From the NCBI GenBank assembly GCA_014860005.1, contig JACZKP010000111.1:1-64000 (forward strand): DNA of 64,000 nucleotides. Reading direction: 5' to 3'. Shown piece after piece: positions 16,080 through 24,274 of the stretch (positions are counted from its first letter, which is position 1; the number at the start of each line of letters is the position of its first letter). The notes below the pieces were generated by a model. The model saw only the letters and a list, made by a program, of their open reading frames with translations. It did not search any database and had not been told where the DNA came from. Both the position numbers and the translations under genes were made by a program. The stretch comes from Verrucomicrobiota bacterium. Lineage in GTDB: Bacteria > Verrucomicrobiota > Verrucomicrobiae > Limisphaerales > UBA11358.

Positions 16080-17642
16080 ATGAATCTGGTCTGGTACATT
16101 GTCGGAGCGGTCGTGTGTCTGGCCGCGGGCGCGGTCATTTATCATCTGCTCTTGATCCGGAAGAATCGGCAAGTCCGGGAAGCCGAAGGACGGCAAGCCA
16201 CATCCCTGCTCCAACAAGCCCGCCGCGAGGCCGAAGCCCTCCTCAATACCGCCCGCTTGGACGCCAACGCGGAGGCCCTGAAGCTGCGCGAACAGGTGGA
16301 AGCCGCATTGACCGCCCGCCGCGCCGAGAGCGCCGATCAGGAACGCCGGTTGGGCGAGCGGGAATCGCTGCTCAATTCGCAACTTTCCCGAATCATCGAA
16401 ACCGAGAAGGATTTGCGGCAGCAGAAGGACACGTTGGACCGCAAGGCCAACGCCTTGGAGAATGCCCAGCAGGAGTTGATTGAACTTAGCCGTCAACGGC
16501 GGGAACAACTCCAGGCCATGGCCGGACTTTCCTCGACGGAAGCCCGCGACAAGTTTCTCAAGGAGATCGAGCAGGAAACGCTGAAGGACGCCGGCAATCT
16601 GGCCCGGCAGATTCTGGACGATGCCAAGGCCCGGGCCGAGGAAAAGGCCCGCAAGATCATCACGGTGGCCATCCAGCGCTACGCCGGGGATCAAACCTTT
16701 GAAACCACCACGGCGACAATTGCGCTGGAAGGTGACGATATCAAAGGCCGCATCATCGGGCGGGAAGGCCGGAACATTCGGGCCTTCGAGAACGCGACCG
16801 GCGTTACCGTGCTGATTGACGATGCTCCCGGCGCGGTAATTTTGTCGGCTTTCGACCCCGTGCGCCGCGAAATTGCCCGGGAGGCCATGCAGCGGCTGAT
16901 TCAGGATGGCCGCATCCACCCCACGCGCATTGACGAGGTCGTGGCCAAAGTCACTGAGGAGATGGATGAAACGATTGTGCGCCACGGCGATGAAGCTGTG
17001 GCCCGCGCTGGCCTGCCACCGATGCAGGCAGAGATCGTGAAGCTGCTGGGCAAACTGCATTTCCGTCAGAGTTACACCCAGAACCTTCTCGACCATTCTG
17101 TGGAGGTGGCGCACCTGATGGGGTTGATGGCCGCCGAACTCGGTCTCGACGTAAACGTCGCCAAGCGTGCCGGCCTGCTTCATGACATCGGCAAGGCGGT
17201 GAGCCACGAGATCGAAGGCCCTCACGCCGTCGTCGGGGCGGACCTCATCAAGCGTTACGGCGAGTCCGCCGAAGTGATCAATGGTGTGGCGTCGCACCAC
17301 AACGATGTGCCGCCGGAAGGTCCATTGGGAATTCTCGTGAGCGCGGCGGATGCCATCAGCGCCTCACGTCCCGGAGCGCGTTCGGAGAACATGACCACGT
17401 ATTTGAAGCGGATGGAGAACCTGGAGAAAATCGGGAACTCGTTTGCCGGCGTGGAGAAATGTTTCGCGGTGCAGGCAGGTCGGGAGTTGCGCGTGTTCGT
17501 GCAACCGCAGGCGGTCAACGATGAGAACGCCTTCTCCCTTGCCCGCGGCATCGCGGCGAAGATTGAAGGAGAACTCCAGTATCCGGGTCAGATCCGCGTC
17601 ACGGTAATCCGGGAGACACGCTGTGTGGAGATTGCGAAGTAA
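16080..17642 (+). CDS. rny: Ribonuclease Y
   Basis: A 520-residue protein with the full RNase Y layout. An N-terminal membrane helix (about 3-24) comes first, then a long Glu/Ala/Arg-rich coiled coil (about 30-200). A KH domain with GRIIGREGRNIRAFE lies near residue 222. An HD domain contains the metal-binding LLHDIGKAVSHEIEGPHA and ASHHNDVPPEG. It is a membrane-bound endoribonuclease that starts mRNA decay in organisms lacking RNase E. The C-terminal VTVIRETRCVEIAK is the usual end. Length and residues are normal. Its presence suggests that RNase Y rather than RNase E is the main decay enzyme here, but only this window is seen. Confidence 0.97.
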   Translation: MNLVWYIVGAVVCLAAGAVIYHLLLIRKNRQVREAEGRQATSLLQQARREAEALLNTARLDANAEALKLREQVEAALTARRAESADQERRLGERESLLNSQLSRIIETEKDLRQQKDTLDRKANALENAQQELIELSRQRREQLQAMAGLSSTEARDKFLKEIEQETLKDAGNLARQILDDAKARAEEKARKIITVAIQRYAGDQTFETTTATIALEGDDIKGRIIGREGRNIRAFENATGVTVLIDDAPGAVILSAFDPVRREIAREAMQRLIQDGRIHPTRIDEVVAKVTEEMDETIVRHGDEAVARAGLPPMQAEIVKLLGKLHFRQSYTQNLLDHSVEVAHLMGLMAAELGLDVNVAKRAGLLHDIGKAVSHEIEGPHAVVGADLIKRYGESAEVINGVASHHNDVPPEGPLGILVSAADAISASRPGARSENMTTYLKRMENLEKIGNSFAGVEKCFAVQAGRELRVFVQPQAVNDENAFSLARGIAAKIEGELQYPGQIRVTVIRETRCVEIAK

Positions 17643-17663
17643 GAGAGCGAAGCGGAGGGCTTG

Positions 17664-17837
17664 TCAACGGCCTTCCATCATCCCGGGCGGCAGGCCCGTT
17701 TCCCAGGACTTGGGGGAGTTCCACGGCCTTGCGGACATGTTGTCCGGTTCAGTCGTCGCACAACCACCTGCCCCAAAGCCTGCCAGAAACAACAGCAGCA
17801 GCAAAACCCGGCCTAACTTGTCCAGACGAAGCTTCAC
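17664..17837 (-). CDS. Small predicted lipoprotein (57 residues)
   Basis: The GTG start overlaps the stop of the upstream coiled-coil gene in a four-base GTGA junction, strong evidence for translational coupling. The N-terminus is MKLRLDKLGR followed by a run of Leu/Phe and then FGAGGC, a lipoprotein signal with Cys at about residue 26. The mature part is only about 31 residues and contains the pattern SARPWNSPKSWETGLP. I recall similar short proteins with R-P-W-N and W-E-x-G-L-P in other Verrucomicrobia, but cannot confirm this. Function unknown; probably anchored in the outer or inner membrane beside the coiled-coil protein. Confidence 0.65.
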   Translation of the reverse strand: MKLRLDKLGRVLLLLLFLAGFGAGGCATTEPDNMSARPWNSPKSWETGLPPGMMEGR

Positions 17838-18601
17838 GATGCGGGATGGGCTGCAATCACGACGTCGCCTTCCATGACATCGCCAATTCTCCAGCCGGGG
17901 ATGACGTTGGCGATGCAGCGGTTCTTCTCGACACTGGAAATCCGCAACTTGGCCACCAGTTTACCATTGCGGCTGACGAGCAACTCGCCGTCCTGAAGCA
18001 CGTTCTGGTCAGTGCCGAAATCGAGCACCACGAAGTCCCATTTGGGGTCCGCGACGAGCACCGTGCCCTTGAGGTTGGGCGGAAGCGGGACGATGTACTT
18101 GGGATCAAGAATCTTGGCCAGTTCCGCCTTTTTCTTGGCGAGTTCAAAGGCCAGAATCTTTTTCTCCTCGTTCACCACTTCCAAAGCGTCCTGGGCATCC
18201 TTGATCTGCCTGCCGAAGGCGATGATTTGAGGCGGCGTGAAGCCGGTGCCGGTGTAAGCGCCGAGTTGGGCGCGGGCGTCATCGCGCTCGGAAGTGGTCT
18301 GGGTCAGGCGCTGGGTCAACTCATTGGCCCGCTGCGTCTGCTGGGCAAGTTGAGCCTCCACACGGTCCTTCGCGGCGGTCGTGGCCACGAGCGTTTCCTT
18401 CGTTTGCTCGAGCTCCTTGGAAGTCTTTTCGAGTTCGTTCTTGGTGACCGTCAACTCTTGGTCCGTCCGCGTGAACTTCTCACGCCAATCATTTCGCTCC
18501 TCAATGAGCGTGGTGATCTTCTCCTTGACCTTGATGAAATTCAGGACTCCCACCGCCAGGGCGGCGATGATCGCGATGATTAAACTGATGCGAATCAACA
18601 T
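17834..18601 (-). CDS. Membrane-anchored coiled-coil protein, function unknown
   Basis: A 255-residue protein from the ATG at 18601, which puts the membrane helix (LIRISLIIAIIAALAVGVL) at the N-terminus. A long coiled coil follows (about 25-165) of Glu/Gln/Thr/Lys heptads. A small C-terminal beta-rich domain (about 180-255) contains LPPNLKGTVLVADPKWDFVVLDFG, DGELLVSRNGKLVAKLRI and VIPGWRIGDVMEGDVVI. That end resembles the SH3-like beta domain seen at the end of some verrucomicrobial envelope proteins. A periplasmic scaffold role is inferred from the architecture. It overlaps the small lipoprotein gene by 4 bases, so the two should be made together. Confidence 0.8.
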   Translation of the reverse strand: MLIRISLIIAIIAALAVGVLNFIKVKEKITTLIEERNDWREKFTRTDQELTVTKNELEKTSKELEQTKETLVATTAAKDRVEAQLAQQTQRANELTQRLTQTTSERDDARAQLGAYTGTGFTPPQIIAFGRQIKDAQDALEVVNEEKKILAFELAKKKAELAKILDPKYIVPLPPNLKGTVLVADPKWDFVVLDFGTDQNVLQDGELLVSRNGKLVAKLRISSVEKNRCIANVIPGWRIGDVMEGDVVIAAHPAS

Positions 18602-18802
18602 AGCTTGGTTGGCAATTGATTGAACTAACGACGGCAGCCTAGACGGTGAAGCCAAACGTGTCAACGCCCCTTCTCTGTGAAAAATTTCATGGCGGGCACA
18701 GTAATTTGCTAAGTCAGGTTATTCGGAAATTCCCACGGCGCTGAATCCCCTTCCCTTTCCACCGCTCGCGGTACAAATGTGAGGACTTCCCGGACAAGCC
18801 GG

Positions 18803-19285
18803 TCATTGTGGAGTCGCTGGCGCCCCTTCGAGATTGTGATGAAGCTCCAGCAATTGCAGGCGGGTGGCCTGCATGCGCGAAATCAACAACTGCGAAACCC
18901 GTTTCATCAATTCGTAGCCAAAATCGTGATCCTGTTCGCCGGCAATCAACAGGTGCGCCCCGTTGAGGCAGATGGCCCGTGTCCGGCTCAAGGCGCGCGC
19001 CTGGAAGTGCAACAGATAAGGCGGAAACAACCATGACCAACCCAACGCCTCCCCGTCTCCCAGAGTCTGAATGATCATGGCCCCGCTGCCGGGCACATAA
19101 GTTTCCAACGCGATGCGCCCCTCCTGGATCAAGTAACAATGACAGGCCACCTCGTGTTCGCGCAGAATGATTTGGCTGACTTCAAATTCCACCAGCGCCG
19201 CGCCTTTCGCCACCGCCGCGATATGCCGGGATTGCATCGTCCGAAAGAACGGATGCGCCGAGATGAGTGCTTCCAGATTTTCCAT
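18803..19285 (-). CDS. Stand-alone cyclic-nucleotide-binding (Crp-like sensor) protein A
   Basis: A 160-residue protein from the ATG at 19285 (MENLEALISAHPFF). It carries one cNMP-binding beta-barrel with IILREHEVACHCYLIQEGRIAL and the cassette-like GDGEALGWSWLFPP. A C-terminal helix follows (FGYELMKRVSQLLISRMQATRLQ). The usual Crp/Fnr winged-helix DNA-binding domain is absent, so it is unlikely to be a normal transcription factor. A similar protein (19564-20058) is encoded divergently about 280 bases away. The pair keeps the unusual block A/V-LGWSWLFPPY. Ligand unknown. It may act on a partner through protein contacts. Confidence 0.8.
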   Translation of the reverse strand: MENLEALISAHPFFRTMQSRHIAAVAKGAALVEFEVSQIILREHEVACHCYLIQEGRIALETYVPGSGAMIIQTLGDGEALGWSWLFPPYLLHFQARALSRTRAICLNGAHLLIAGEQDHDFGYELMKRVSQLLISRMQATRLQLLELHHNLEGAPATPQ

Positions 19286-19563
19286 GAGCTCACAACGGCA
19301 GAAATCGCGACCGCCCGGAAAAGTCCGGAGCAAACGCCTGGGGCGTCAAACGATTCGTGCTGTTCAACCTCCTTGTAACCCGCCACGGCGCGACCGGCTC
19401 ACCATGGGTTGGCGAGTGCTTAACTTTTTTTGCGAACCGCGCAAAAAAGGTTCAGGGGTTGCCAAAACCGGTGGAGCCGCGATCACGGCAGAATGCCAGT
19501 TTAGAAGCACGGGCTGGCCGTTCTGATCCCGAACGGGATTCGCACCGTCCAGCCGGGAACGCT

Positions 19564-20058
19564 GTGAATCCACTGGCGACCTTGATTGCGGAACATCCCT
19601 TTTTGACCGGGATGAGACCGGTGCATTTGGACGTGTTGTCCGCGTGCGCCATGCAAACGCAGTTTCCCAAGGATCAGTTGATTTTCCGCGAGGGCGATCT
19701 GGCCAACCGGTTTTATTTGATTGAGAGCGGCTCCATTGCCTTGGAATCGCACGCGGACGACGCGCACCGGGTTCTGATCCAGACGGTTGGCGGGGGTGAG
19801 GTCTTGGGGTGGTCATGGTTGTTTCCGCCTTATTACTGGCACTTTGACGCGCGCACTTTGCAGCCGACTAACGCGGTCTTTTTCTACGGCACGCGGTTGC
19901 GGACGCAATGCGAGGAAGACCACGATTTCGGTTATGAGTTGATCAAGCGCATGGCGGCGGTGGCGATCCGCCGGCTGCAAGCGGCGCGCGAACAGATGGT
20001 GGAGTTCTACGGCCATCCAGTGAGATGTGCCGCGGGCGAGCCGGACAATTTTGGGTAG
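19564..20058 (+). CDS. Stand-alone cyclic-nucleotide-binding (Crp-like sensor) protein B
   Basis: A 164-residue protein from the GTG at 19564 (residues start NPLATLIAEHPFLTGM). The open frame extends back to 19357, but its upstream part has no domain-like sequence. It has a single cNMP-binding fold with LIFREGDLANRFYLIESGSIALES and GGGEVLGWSWLFPPYYWHF, then a C-terminal helix FGYELIKRMAAVAIRRLQAAREQM. Like its divergent paralogue it lacks a helix-turn-helix. The pair lies directly before a PocR-type regulator and a two-component system, which suggests a shared signalling role (inference). Its ligand-binding Arg and Ser positions of classical CRP are not obvious, so cAMP need not be the ligand. 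Confidence 0.78.
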   Translation: MNPLATLIAEHPFLTGMRPVHLDVLSACAMQTQFPKDQLIFREGDLANRFYLIESGSIALESHADDAHRVLIQTVGGGEVLGWSWLFPPYYWHFDARTLQPTNAVFFYGTRLRTQCEEDHDFGYELIKRMAAVAIRRLQAAREQMVEFYGHPVRCAAGEPDNFG

Positions 20059-20377
20059 AGCCAGCGGGGCAGGCAAGTGGACATAGCGGGCTGGCTGGGG
20101 AAAAACCAGCCGAAGCCAGGGTGAGGTGGACTAGGGGATTCCCTTAGTCTGGGTAGAGCAGTGTGCCAATCAACGATCAGGGGAAGTCTGGATTGTTGCG
20201 GAACGCACATTAACTTAATTTGCTGCCATGCAAACAACATTTGCTAGGCAGACCAGCGAACCCACCACCGTCGCCACCTTGCCCGCCCGTAGCGGCGGGG
20301 CGATTACCGGCACACTTGCTTCGGGAAACGGCGTGATTGCCCGAACCCGAGACTGCGCCAAACCCAGAAGCCAGGCG

Positions 20378-21265
20378 ATGAACGGAAATGGGACCAAGGG
20401 ACTGATTGAGGCCCTGATGAATTCCAAGATTTATCAGGACTACGAACGCGCGTTTTCCGAAACCACCGGTTTGCCAATCACCCTGCGCCCCGTGGAAACC
20501 TGGCAATTGCCCCACCACGGCAAACGCAACGAAAGCCCGTTCTGCGATCTAATGGCCCAGAAAAGCCGCGCCTGCGCCGCTTGTTTGCAGGTTCAGGAGA
20601 AACTTTCCGCCAGTTCCGTTTATGAAGCCCAAACCGTTGCCTGTCCTGTGGGCATGTGCGATACGGCTGTGCCGGTGCGCTTGGGCGACCGCCTGATCGG
20701 CTTCCTGCAAACCGGCCAAGTCTTCCGCAAGAAACCTTCCCCCGCGCAATTTGACCGCACCGTCAAACTGGTCGCTGAATGGGGTGTGGACGTTGACCGC
20801 AAGAAACTTGAATCTGCCTACTTCCGCACCAGGGTTGTGTCCTCCAAGCAGCACGAATCCGTGGTCAAACTACTGACAATTTTTGCCCAGCACTTGTCCA
20901 TGTTGAGCAATCAAGTGCTGGTGCAGCACGAGAATGCCGAGCCGCCGGTCATCCGCCGCGCGAAGGAATACATTCAGGAACATCAAGCCGAGGAAATTTC
21001 CCTGGGCCAGGTTGCCAAGGCGGTCAACACCAGCACGTTCTACTTCTGCAAGATGTTCAAGAAGATGACCGGCATCAATTTCACCGATTACCTCTCGCGG
21101 GTGCGGATCGAGAAGTCCAAGAACCTGCTGCTCAATCCGAACCTGCGCGTCAGCGAAATCGCATTCGAGGTGGGTTTCCAATCGCTCACGCATTTCAATC
21201 GCGTGTTCAAAAAGGTGTTGGGCCAGACGCCCACGGAATATCGCGCGCAACTTTTGGGATGCTAA
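20378..21265 (+). CDS. PocR-sensor AraC-family transcriptional regulator
   Basis: About 295 residues from the ATG at 20378; an ATG at 20228 would add a 50-residue tail with no domain features. The N-terminal half is a PocR-type sensory domain with four regularly spaced cysteines (FCDLM, ACAACLQV, VACPVGMC) that could hold a metal or small ligand, and the strand DRLIGFLQTGQVF. The C-terminal 100 residues are an AraC double helix-turn-helix: LGQVAKAVNTSTFYFCKMFKKMTG and LRVSEIAFEVGFQSLTHFNRVFKKVLG. PocR domains are known from propanediol and one-carbon regulators. A kinase/regulator pair follows on the same strand. Confidence 0.85.
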   Translation: MNGNGTKGLIEALMNSKIYQDYERAFSETTGLPITLRPVETWQLPHHGKRNESPFCDLMAQKSRACAACLQVQEKLSASSVYEAQTVACPVGMCDTAVPVRLGDRLIGFLQTGQVFRKKPSPAQFDRTVKLVAEWGVDVDRKKLESAYFRTRVVSSKQHESVVKLLTIFAQHLSMLSNQVLVQHENAEPPVIRRAKEYIQEHQAEEISLGQVAKAVNTSTFYFCKMFKKMTGINFTDYLSRVRIEKSKNLLLNPNLRVSEIAFEVGFQSLTHFNRVFKKVLGQTPTEYRAQLLGC

Positions 21266-21467
21266 AAGCGGAAAAGCCTTGGCTGGGGGAGAAAATCCGC
21301 GCCGCCTTCCGCCGCCCGCCCTGGCTTCACCACGCGGTCTAATTTCATTCCATTGGAAGCTGTTTTTTCGAGTAGGCTGCGCAATAGCGGACATCGTTCA
21401 CATAAAGCAAACCCGTCCTGGCCCTTTTTTGCGTGAGTCTGATATTCGCGGGGCTACAATCCACGCG

Positions 21468-22607
21468 ATGAACGACTTGGCGCGACTGACCAAAGCCGAA
21501 TTGATCAAGCGATTGCAGGCGTTGGAATCGGCCGCAGCCGCCACCACTGACACCGCAGCCGTCCATGCCGCCGCCGAGTTGCGTGACACCAATGAGCGGC
21601 TGCGCGCCATCCTCGAAACCGCGGTCGAGGGGATCATCACGATTGACGAGCGGGGCGTCATCGAATCATTCAACGGTGCCGCAGAACGAATCTTTGGTTA
21701 TCCCGCCGCGGATGTGATCGGCAAGAATGTCAACATGTTGATGCCCTCGCCTTACCGACAGGAACATGACGGCTACCTCGCCAATTACCGGCGCACCGGT
21801 CATGCCCAGATCATCGGTATCGGCCGGGAAGTGATCGGCCGGCGTCAGGACGGCAGTGAGTTCCCCATGGACCTGGCGGTCAGCGAAGTCCGCCTGGCGG
21901 ATCGGCGCATTTTCACCGGCTTCGTGCGCGACGTGAGCGAACGCAAGCGGCTGGAAAAGGAGATTCTCGAAATCAGCGACCGGGAACAGCATCGCATTGG
22001 TCAGGATTTGCACGACGGCCTGTGCCAGCAATTGGCGGGCATCGAGTTAATGAGCCAGGTGCTGGAGCGCAAGGTGGCCGCGATCTCTCCCACCGACGCG
22101 GAGCGCGTCGCTGAACTGGGGGGACACGTGCGCGGCACCATTGCCCAGGCGCGCCAGTTGGCGCACGGGTTGTCACCCGTCACGCTTGAATCCGAAGGCT
22201 TGATGTCGGCGTTGCAGGAACTCGCCGTGAACTCGGAAACCATGTTCCGGGTCGCTTGCGAGTTTGCCTGCGACCCGCCGGTGCTGGTGCATGATCAGGC
22301 GATCGCCACGCACTTATACCGAATTGCTCAGGAAGCCGTCTCCAATGCCATCAAGCACGGAAAAGCCCAACGCGTGGTAATCAGTTTGAAAAACGCCGGT
22401 GACCGGAATGTCCTGATGATCAAAGATGATGGTGTTGGCCTGCCCAAGGTGCTGCCCAAGGGAAAGGGCATGGGCCTGCACATCATGCAATATCGTGCGC
22501 GGATGATGGGCGGCGCGGCCATGGTCGAGCGCGACCTGGACGGCGGCACCAGCGTCATCTGTTCCATCCCGGCCACACGTAAAAGGAGCGGAGCACCCAC
22601 AACATGA
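21468..22607 (+). CDS. PAS-domain sensor histidine kinase (HisKA_3 / NarX type)
   Basis: A 379-residue protein from the ATG at 21468; the open frame reaches back to 21279 without domain content. A helix (AELIKRLQALE) precedes a PAS domain with LRAILETAVEGIITIDERGVIESFNGAAERIFGY and MLMPSPYRQEH, a FixL-like form. A HisKA_3 dimerisation helix carries the phosphorylated His in EQHRIGQDLHDGLCQQL. An HATPase domain follows (HLYRIAQEAVSNAIKHG, DDGVGLP, GMGLHIMQYRARMMGG). No membrane segment is seen, so it is a cytoplasmic kinase. The FixL-like PAS block suggests a haem or redox ligand, but this is not certain. The response regulator gene overlaps its stop by 4 bases (ATGA). Confidence 0.92.
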   Translation: MNDLARLTKAELIKRLQALESAAAATTDTAAVHAAAELRDTNERLRAILETAVEGIITIDERGVIESFNGAAERIFGYPAADVIGKNVNMLMPSPYRQEHDGYLANYRRTGHAQIIGIGREVIGRRQDGSEFPMDLAVSEVRLADRRIFTGFVRDVSERKRLEKEILEISDREQHRIGQDLHDGLCQQLAGIELMSQVLERKVAAISPTDAERVAELGGHVRGTIAQARQLAHGLSPVTLESEGLMSALQELAVNSETMFRVACEFACDPPVLVHDQAIATHLYRIAQEAVSNAIKHGKAQRVVISLKNAGDRNVLMIKDDGVGLPKVLPKGKGMGLHIMQYRARMMGGAAMVERDLDGGTSVICSIPATRKRSGAPTT

Positions 22608-23284
22608 AAGCCAAAGTCACGAACGCCGGGAACCGCAAACGCATTCTCATCGTGGACGACCACCCGATGATGCGGCAGGGATTGGCCCAGTTGATCAACA
22701 GTGAGCCAGACCTCGTCGTGTGCCGCGAAGCCGACACGGCGCGCCAGGCATTTGAGTTTGTGAGGCGCGAACAACCGGATCTGGCGATTGTGGATATTTC
22801 GTTGCCCGACAAGAACGGGCTTGAACTCATCAAGGATATGCACGCCCTGTATCCGGCGCTGCCGATGCTGGTCGTCTCCATGCACGACGAATCGCTCTAC
22901 GCGCAACGGGTGCTCCGCGCCGGGGGCCGCGGCTACGTGATGAAACAGGAGGGCGGAAAGAAACTCATGGAAGCCATCCGCCAGGTGCTCGCCGGGCAGA
23001 TTTCGGTGAGTGAGAAAATGTCGGCCCGCATCCTGGAAATCTTTTCCGGCAGTGGTCGCGACCCGGGCGGCTCACCGCTCGGACGCTTGAGCGACCGGGA
23101 ATTTGAAGTCTTTCAGCTCATCGGCCAGGGCAAGGGCACACGCGAAATTGCCGCCCACCTTCGCCTGAGCGTCAAGACCGTGGAAGTGCATCGGGCCAAC
23201 ATCAAGGGAAAGCTCGACCTCAAGAGCGCGACCGAACTGGTCCGTTCGGCGGTGCGCTGGATGGAAAGCCAGCCCGCAAGCTGA
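22604..23284 (+). CDS. NarL/FixJ-family response regulator
   Basis: A 226-residue protein with a receiver domain (RKRILIVDDHPMMRQGLAQL, phosphoacceptor Asp in LAIVDISLPDKNGLEL, and a Lys after GYVMKQ) and a LuxR-type helix-turn-helix (LSDREFEVFQLIGQGKGTREIAAHLRLSVKTVEVHRANIKGKL). It starts inside the stop of the kinase gene, in an ATGA overlap, so the two form a translationally coupled pair. The regulator should be phosphorylated by that kinase and bind DNA as a dimer. Target genes are not visible in the window. Length and motifs are normal. Confidence 0.95.
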   Translation: MKAKVTNAGNRKRILIVDDHPMMRQGLAQLINSEPDLVVCREADTARQAFEFVRREQPDLAIVDISLPDKNGLELIKDMHALYPALPMLVVSMHDESLYAQRVLRAGGRGYVMKQEGGKKLMEAIRQVLAGQISVSEKMSARILEIFSGSGRDPGGSPLGRLSDREFEVFQLIGQGKGTREIAAHLRLSVKTVEVHRANIKGKLDLKSATELVRSAVRWMESQPAS

Positions 23285-23389
23285 AGGGCTGAGTGGCCGT
23301 CAAAGTCCTAGCCAAACTCGGTGTTTCCCCTATCCCAGAATCAGGCAACTTTTCACTTGCCCATCGCTTGACGGGATCGAAGTTGTTTT

Positions 23390-23962
23390 ATGCAAACCAG
23401 ACCGATGAACGCGGCACCGGTGGTTGCTGCGGGCGCCCTCAGTGTTTTTCATGTAGTCGTGGTGTATGAAGATTACGCCGCCGGCCACCACGCCAATGAA
23501 ACCTGCAATTTTCTTCTGTCGCAACTCGGCGACGAGTTTGAAGTCCGCTGCGGCATGTGGAAGTTCGACATCCTGCGGCTACCGCATCTCCGGCAAATCG
23601 CCGCCGCCGAGGCTTCGGGGGCCGATGTTGTGATCGTGGCGGGACGCGGCACGTCCCCGCTGCCGTCCGAGGTCACGCAGTGGGTGGATGGCTGGCTGCC
23701 GGGGCACAGCAAACGCGGTGTGGCGTTGATCGCAATTCTGGACGTGGCGGCCAATCCCCTTTCGGTCGTGCCCCCCGCCTTCGCCTATCTGCAACAGGTC
23801 GCGACGACGGCCGACATGGAATTCTTTCCGCACTTCATGGAGTTTCGGCGCAGCAACCTCCCGCCGCCCGAGGATTTCATCCCGCCCGAGGTCGCCGCTG
23901 CCCAACCCGCCAATCCGCCGGTGTCGCCGATGACTGACCAGCACTGGGGCATCAACGAGTAA
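23390..23962 (+). CDS. Conserved-looking unknown protein next to the two-component system
   Basis: A 190-residue protein with an alpha/beta pattern: FHVVVVYEDYAAGHHANETCNFLLSQLG, then FDILRLPHLRQIAAAEASGADVVIVAGRG, TSPLPSEVTQWVDGWLPG and RGVALIAILDVAANP. The alternation of strands and helices recalls a receiver or Rossmann-like fold. No catalytic motif is recognisable. It ends with a Pro-rich tail (about 155-190) finishing TDQHWGINE. I have an impression of similar proteins near kinases in other Verrucomicrobia, but cannot verify it. It is 105 bases after the response regulator gene on the same strand and may share its signalling pathway. Confidence 0.6.
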   Translation: MQTRPMNAAPVVAAGALSVFHVVVVYEDYAAGHHANETCNFLLSQLGDEFEVRCGMWKFDILRLPHLRQIAAAEASGADVVIVAGRGTSPLPSEVTQWVDGWLPGHSKRGVALIAILDVAANPLSVVPPAFAYLQQVATTADMEFFPHFMEFRRSNLPPPEDFIPPEVAAAQPANPPVSPMTDQHWGINE

Positions 23963-24274
23963 GTTTCGCGGCTTCGCCACAGCGATCCTCAATCCGGAAA
24001 TCCACGACACCAGCAGTGGATTTCATCCACCGCGCGGCGCAGATGAATGGCGTCCGAACGACGCCATCAACGGGGCATAAACGCGGCTTGACGGGAGCGC
24101 GGCTGGAGTGAAAACATCCGCTCAGAAAAACCTCCACCACATCACAATGTTATCTCAAGGCTGCGGCACCATTCCTTCCCACCATCCGGTTGCAAACATG
24201 GGTGGCCACGCTCCGCGCAAACCGACAACCGGCACGATGCGCGAGGGATCGTGAGTTACGCCAGCTAACGCCCC
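23963..24274. other. 312-base gap, no gene recognised
   Basis: The stretch separates the signalling block from the lactate permease gene. It contains one hairpin-forming motif (ATGGCGTC...GACGCCAT near 24046-24067). No family-like reading frame, promoter pair or RNA signature was found. Confidence 0.4.
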
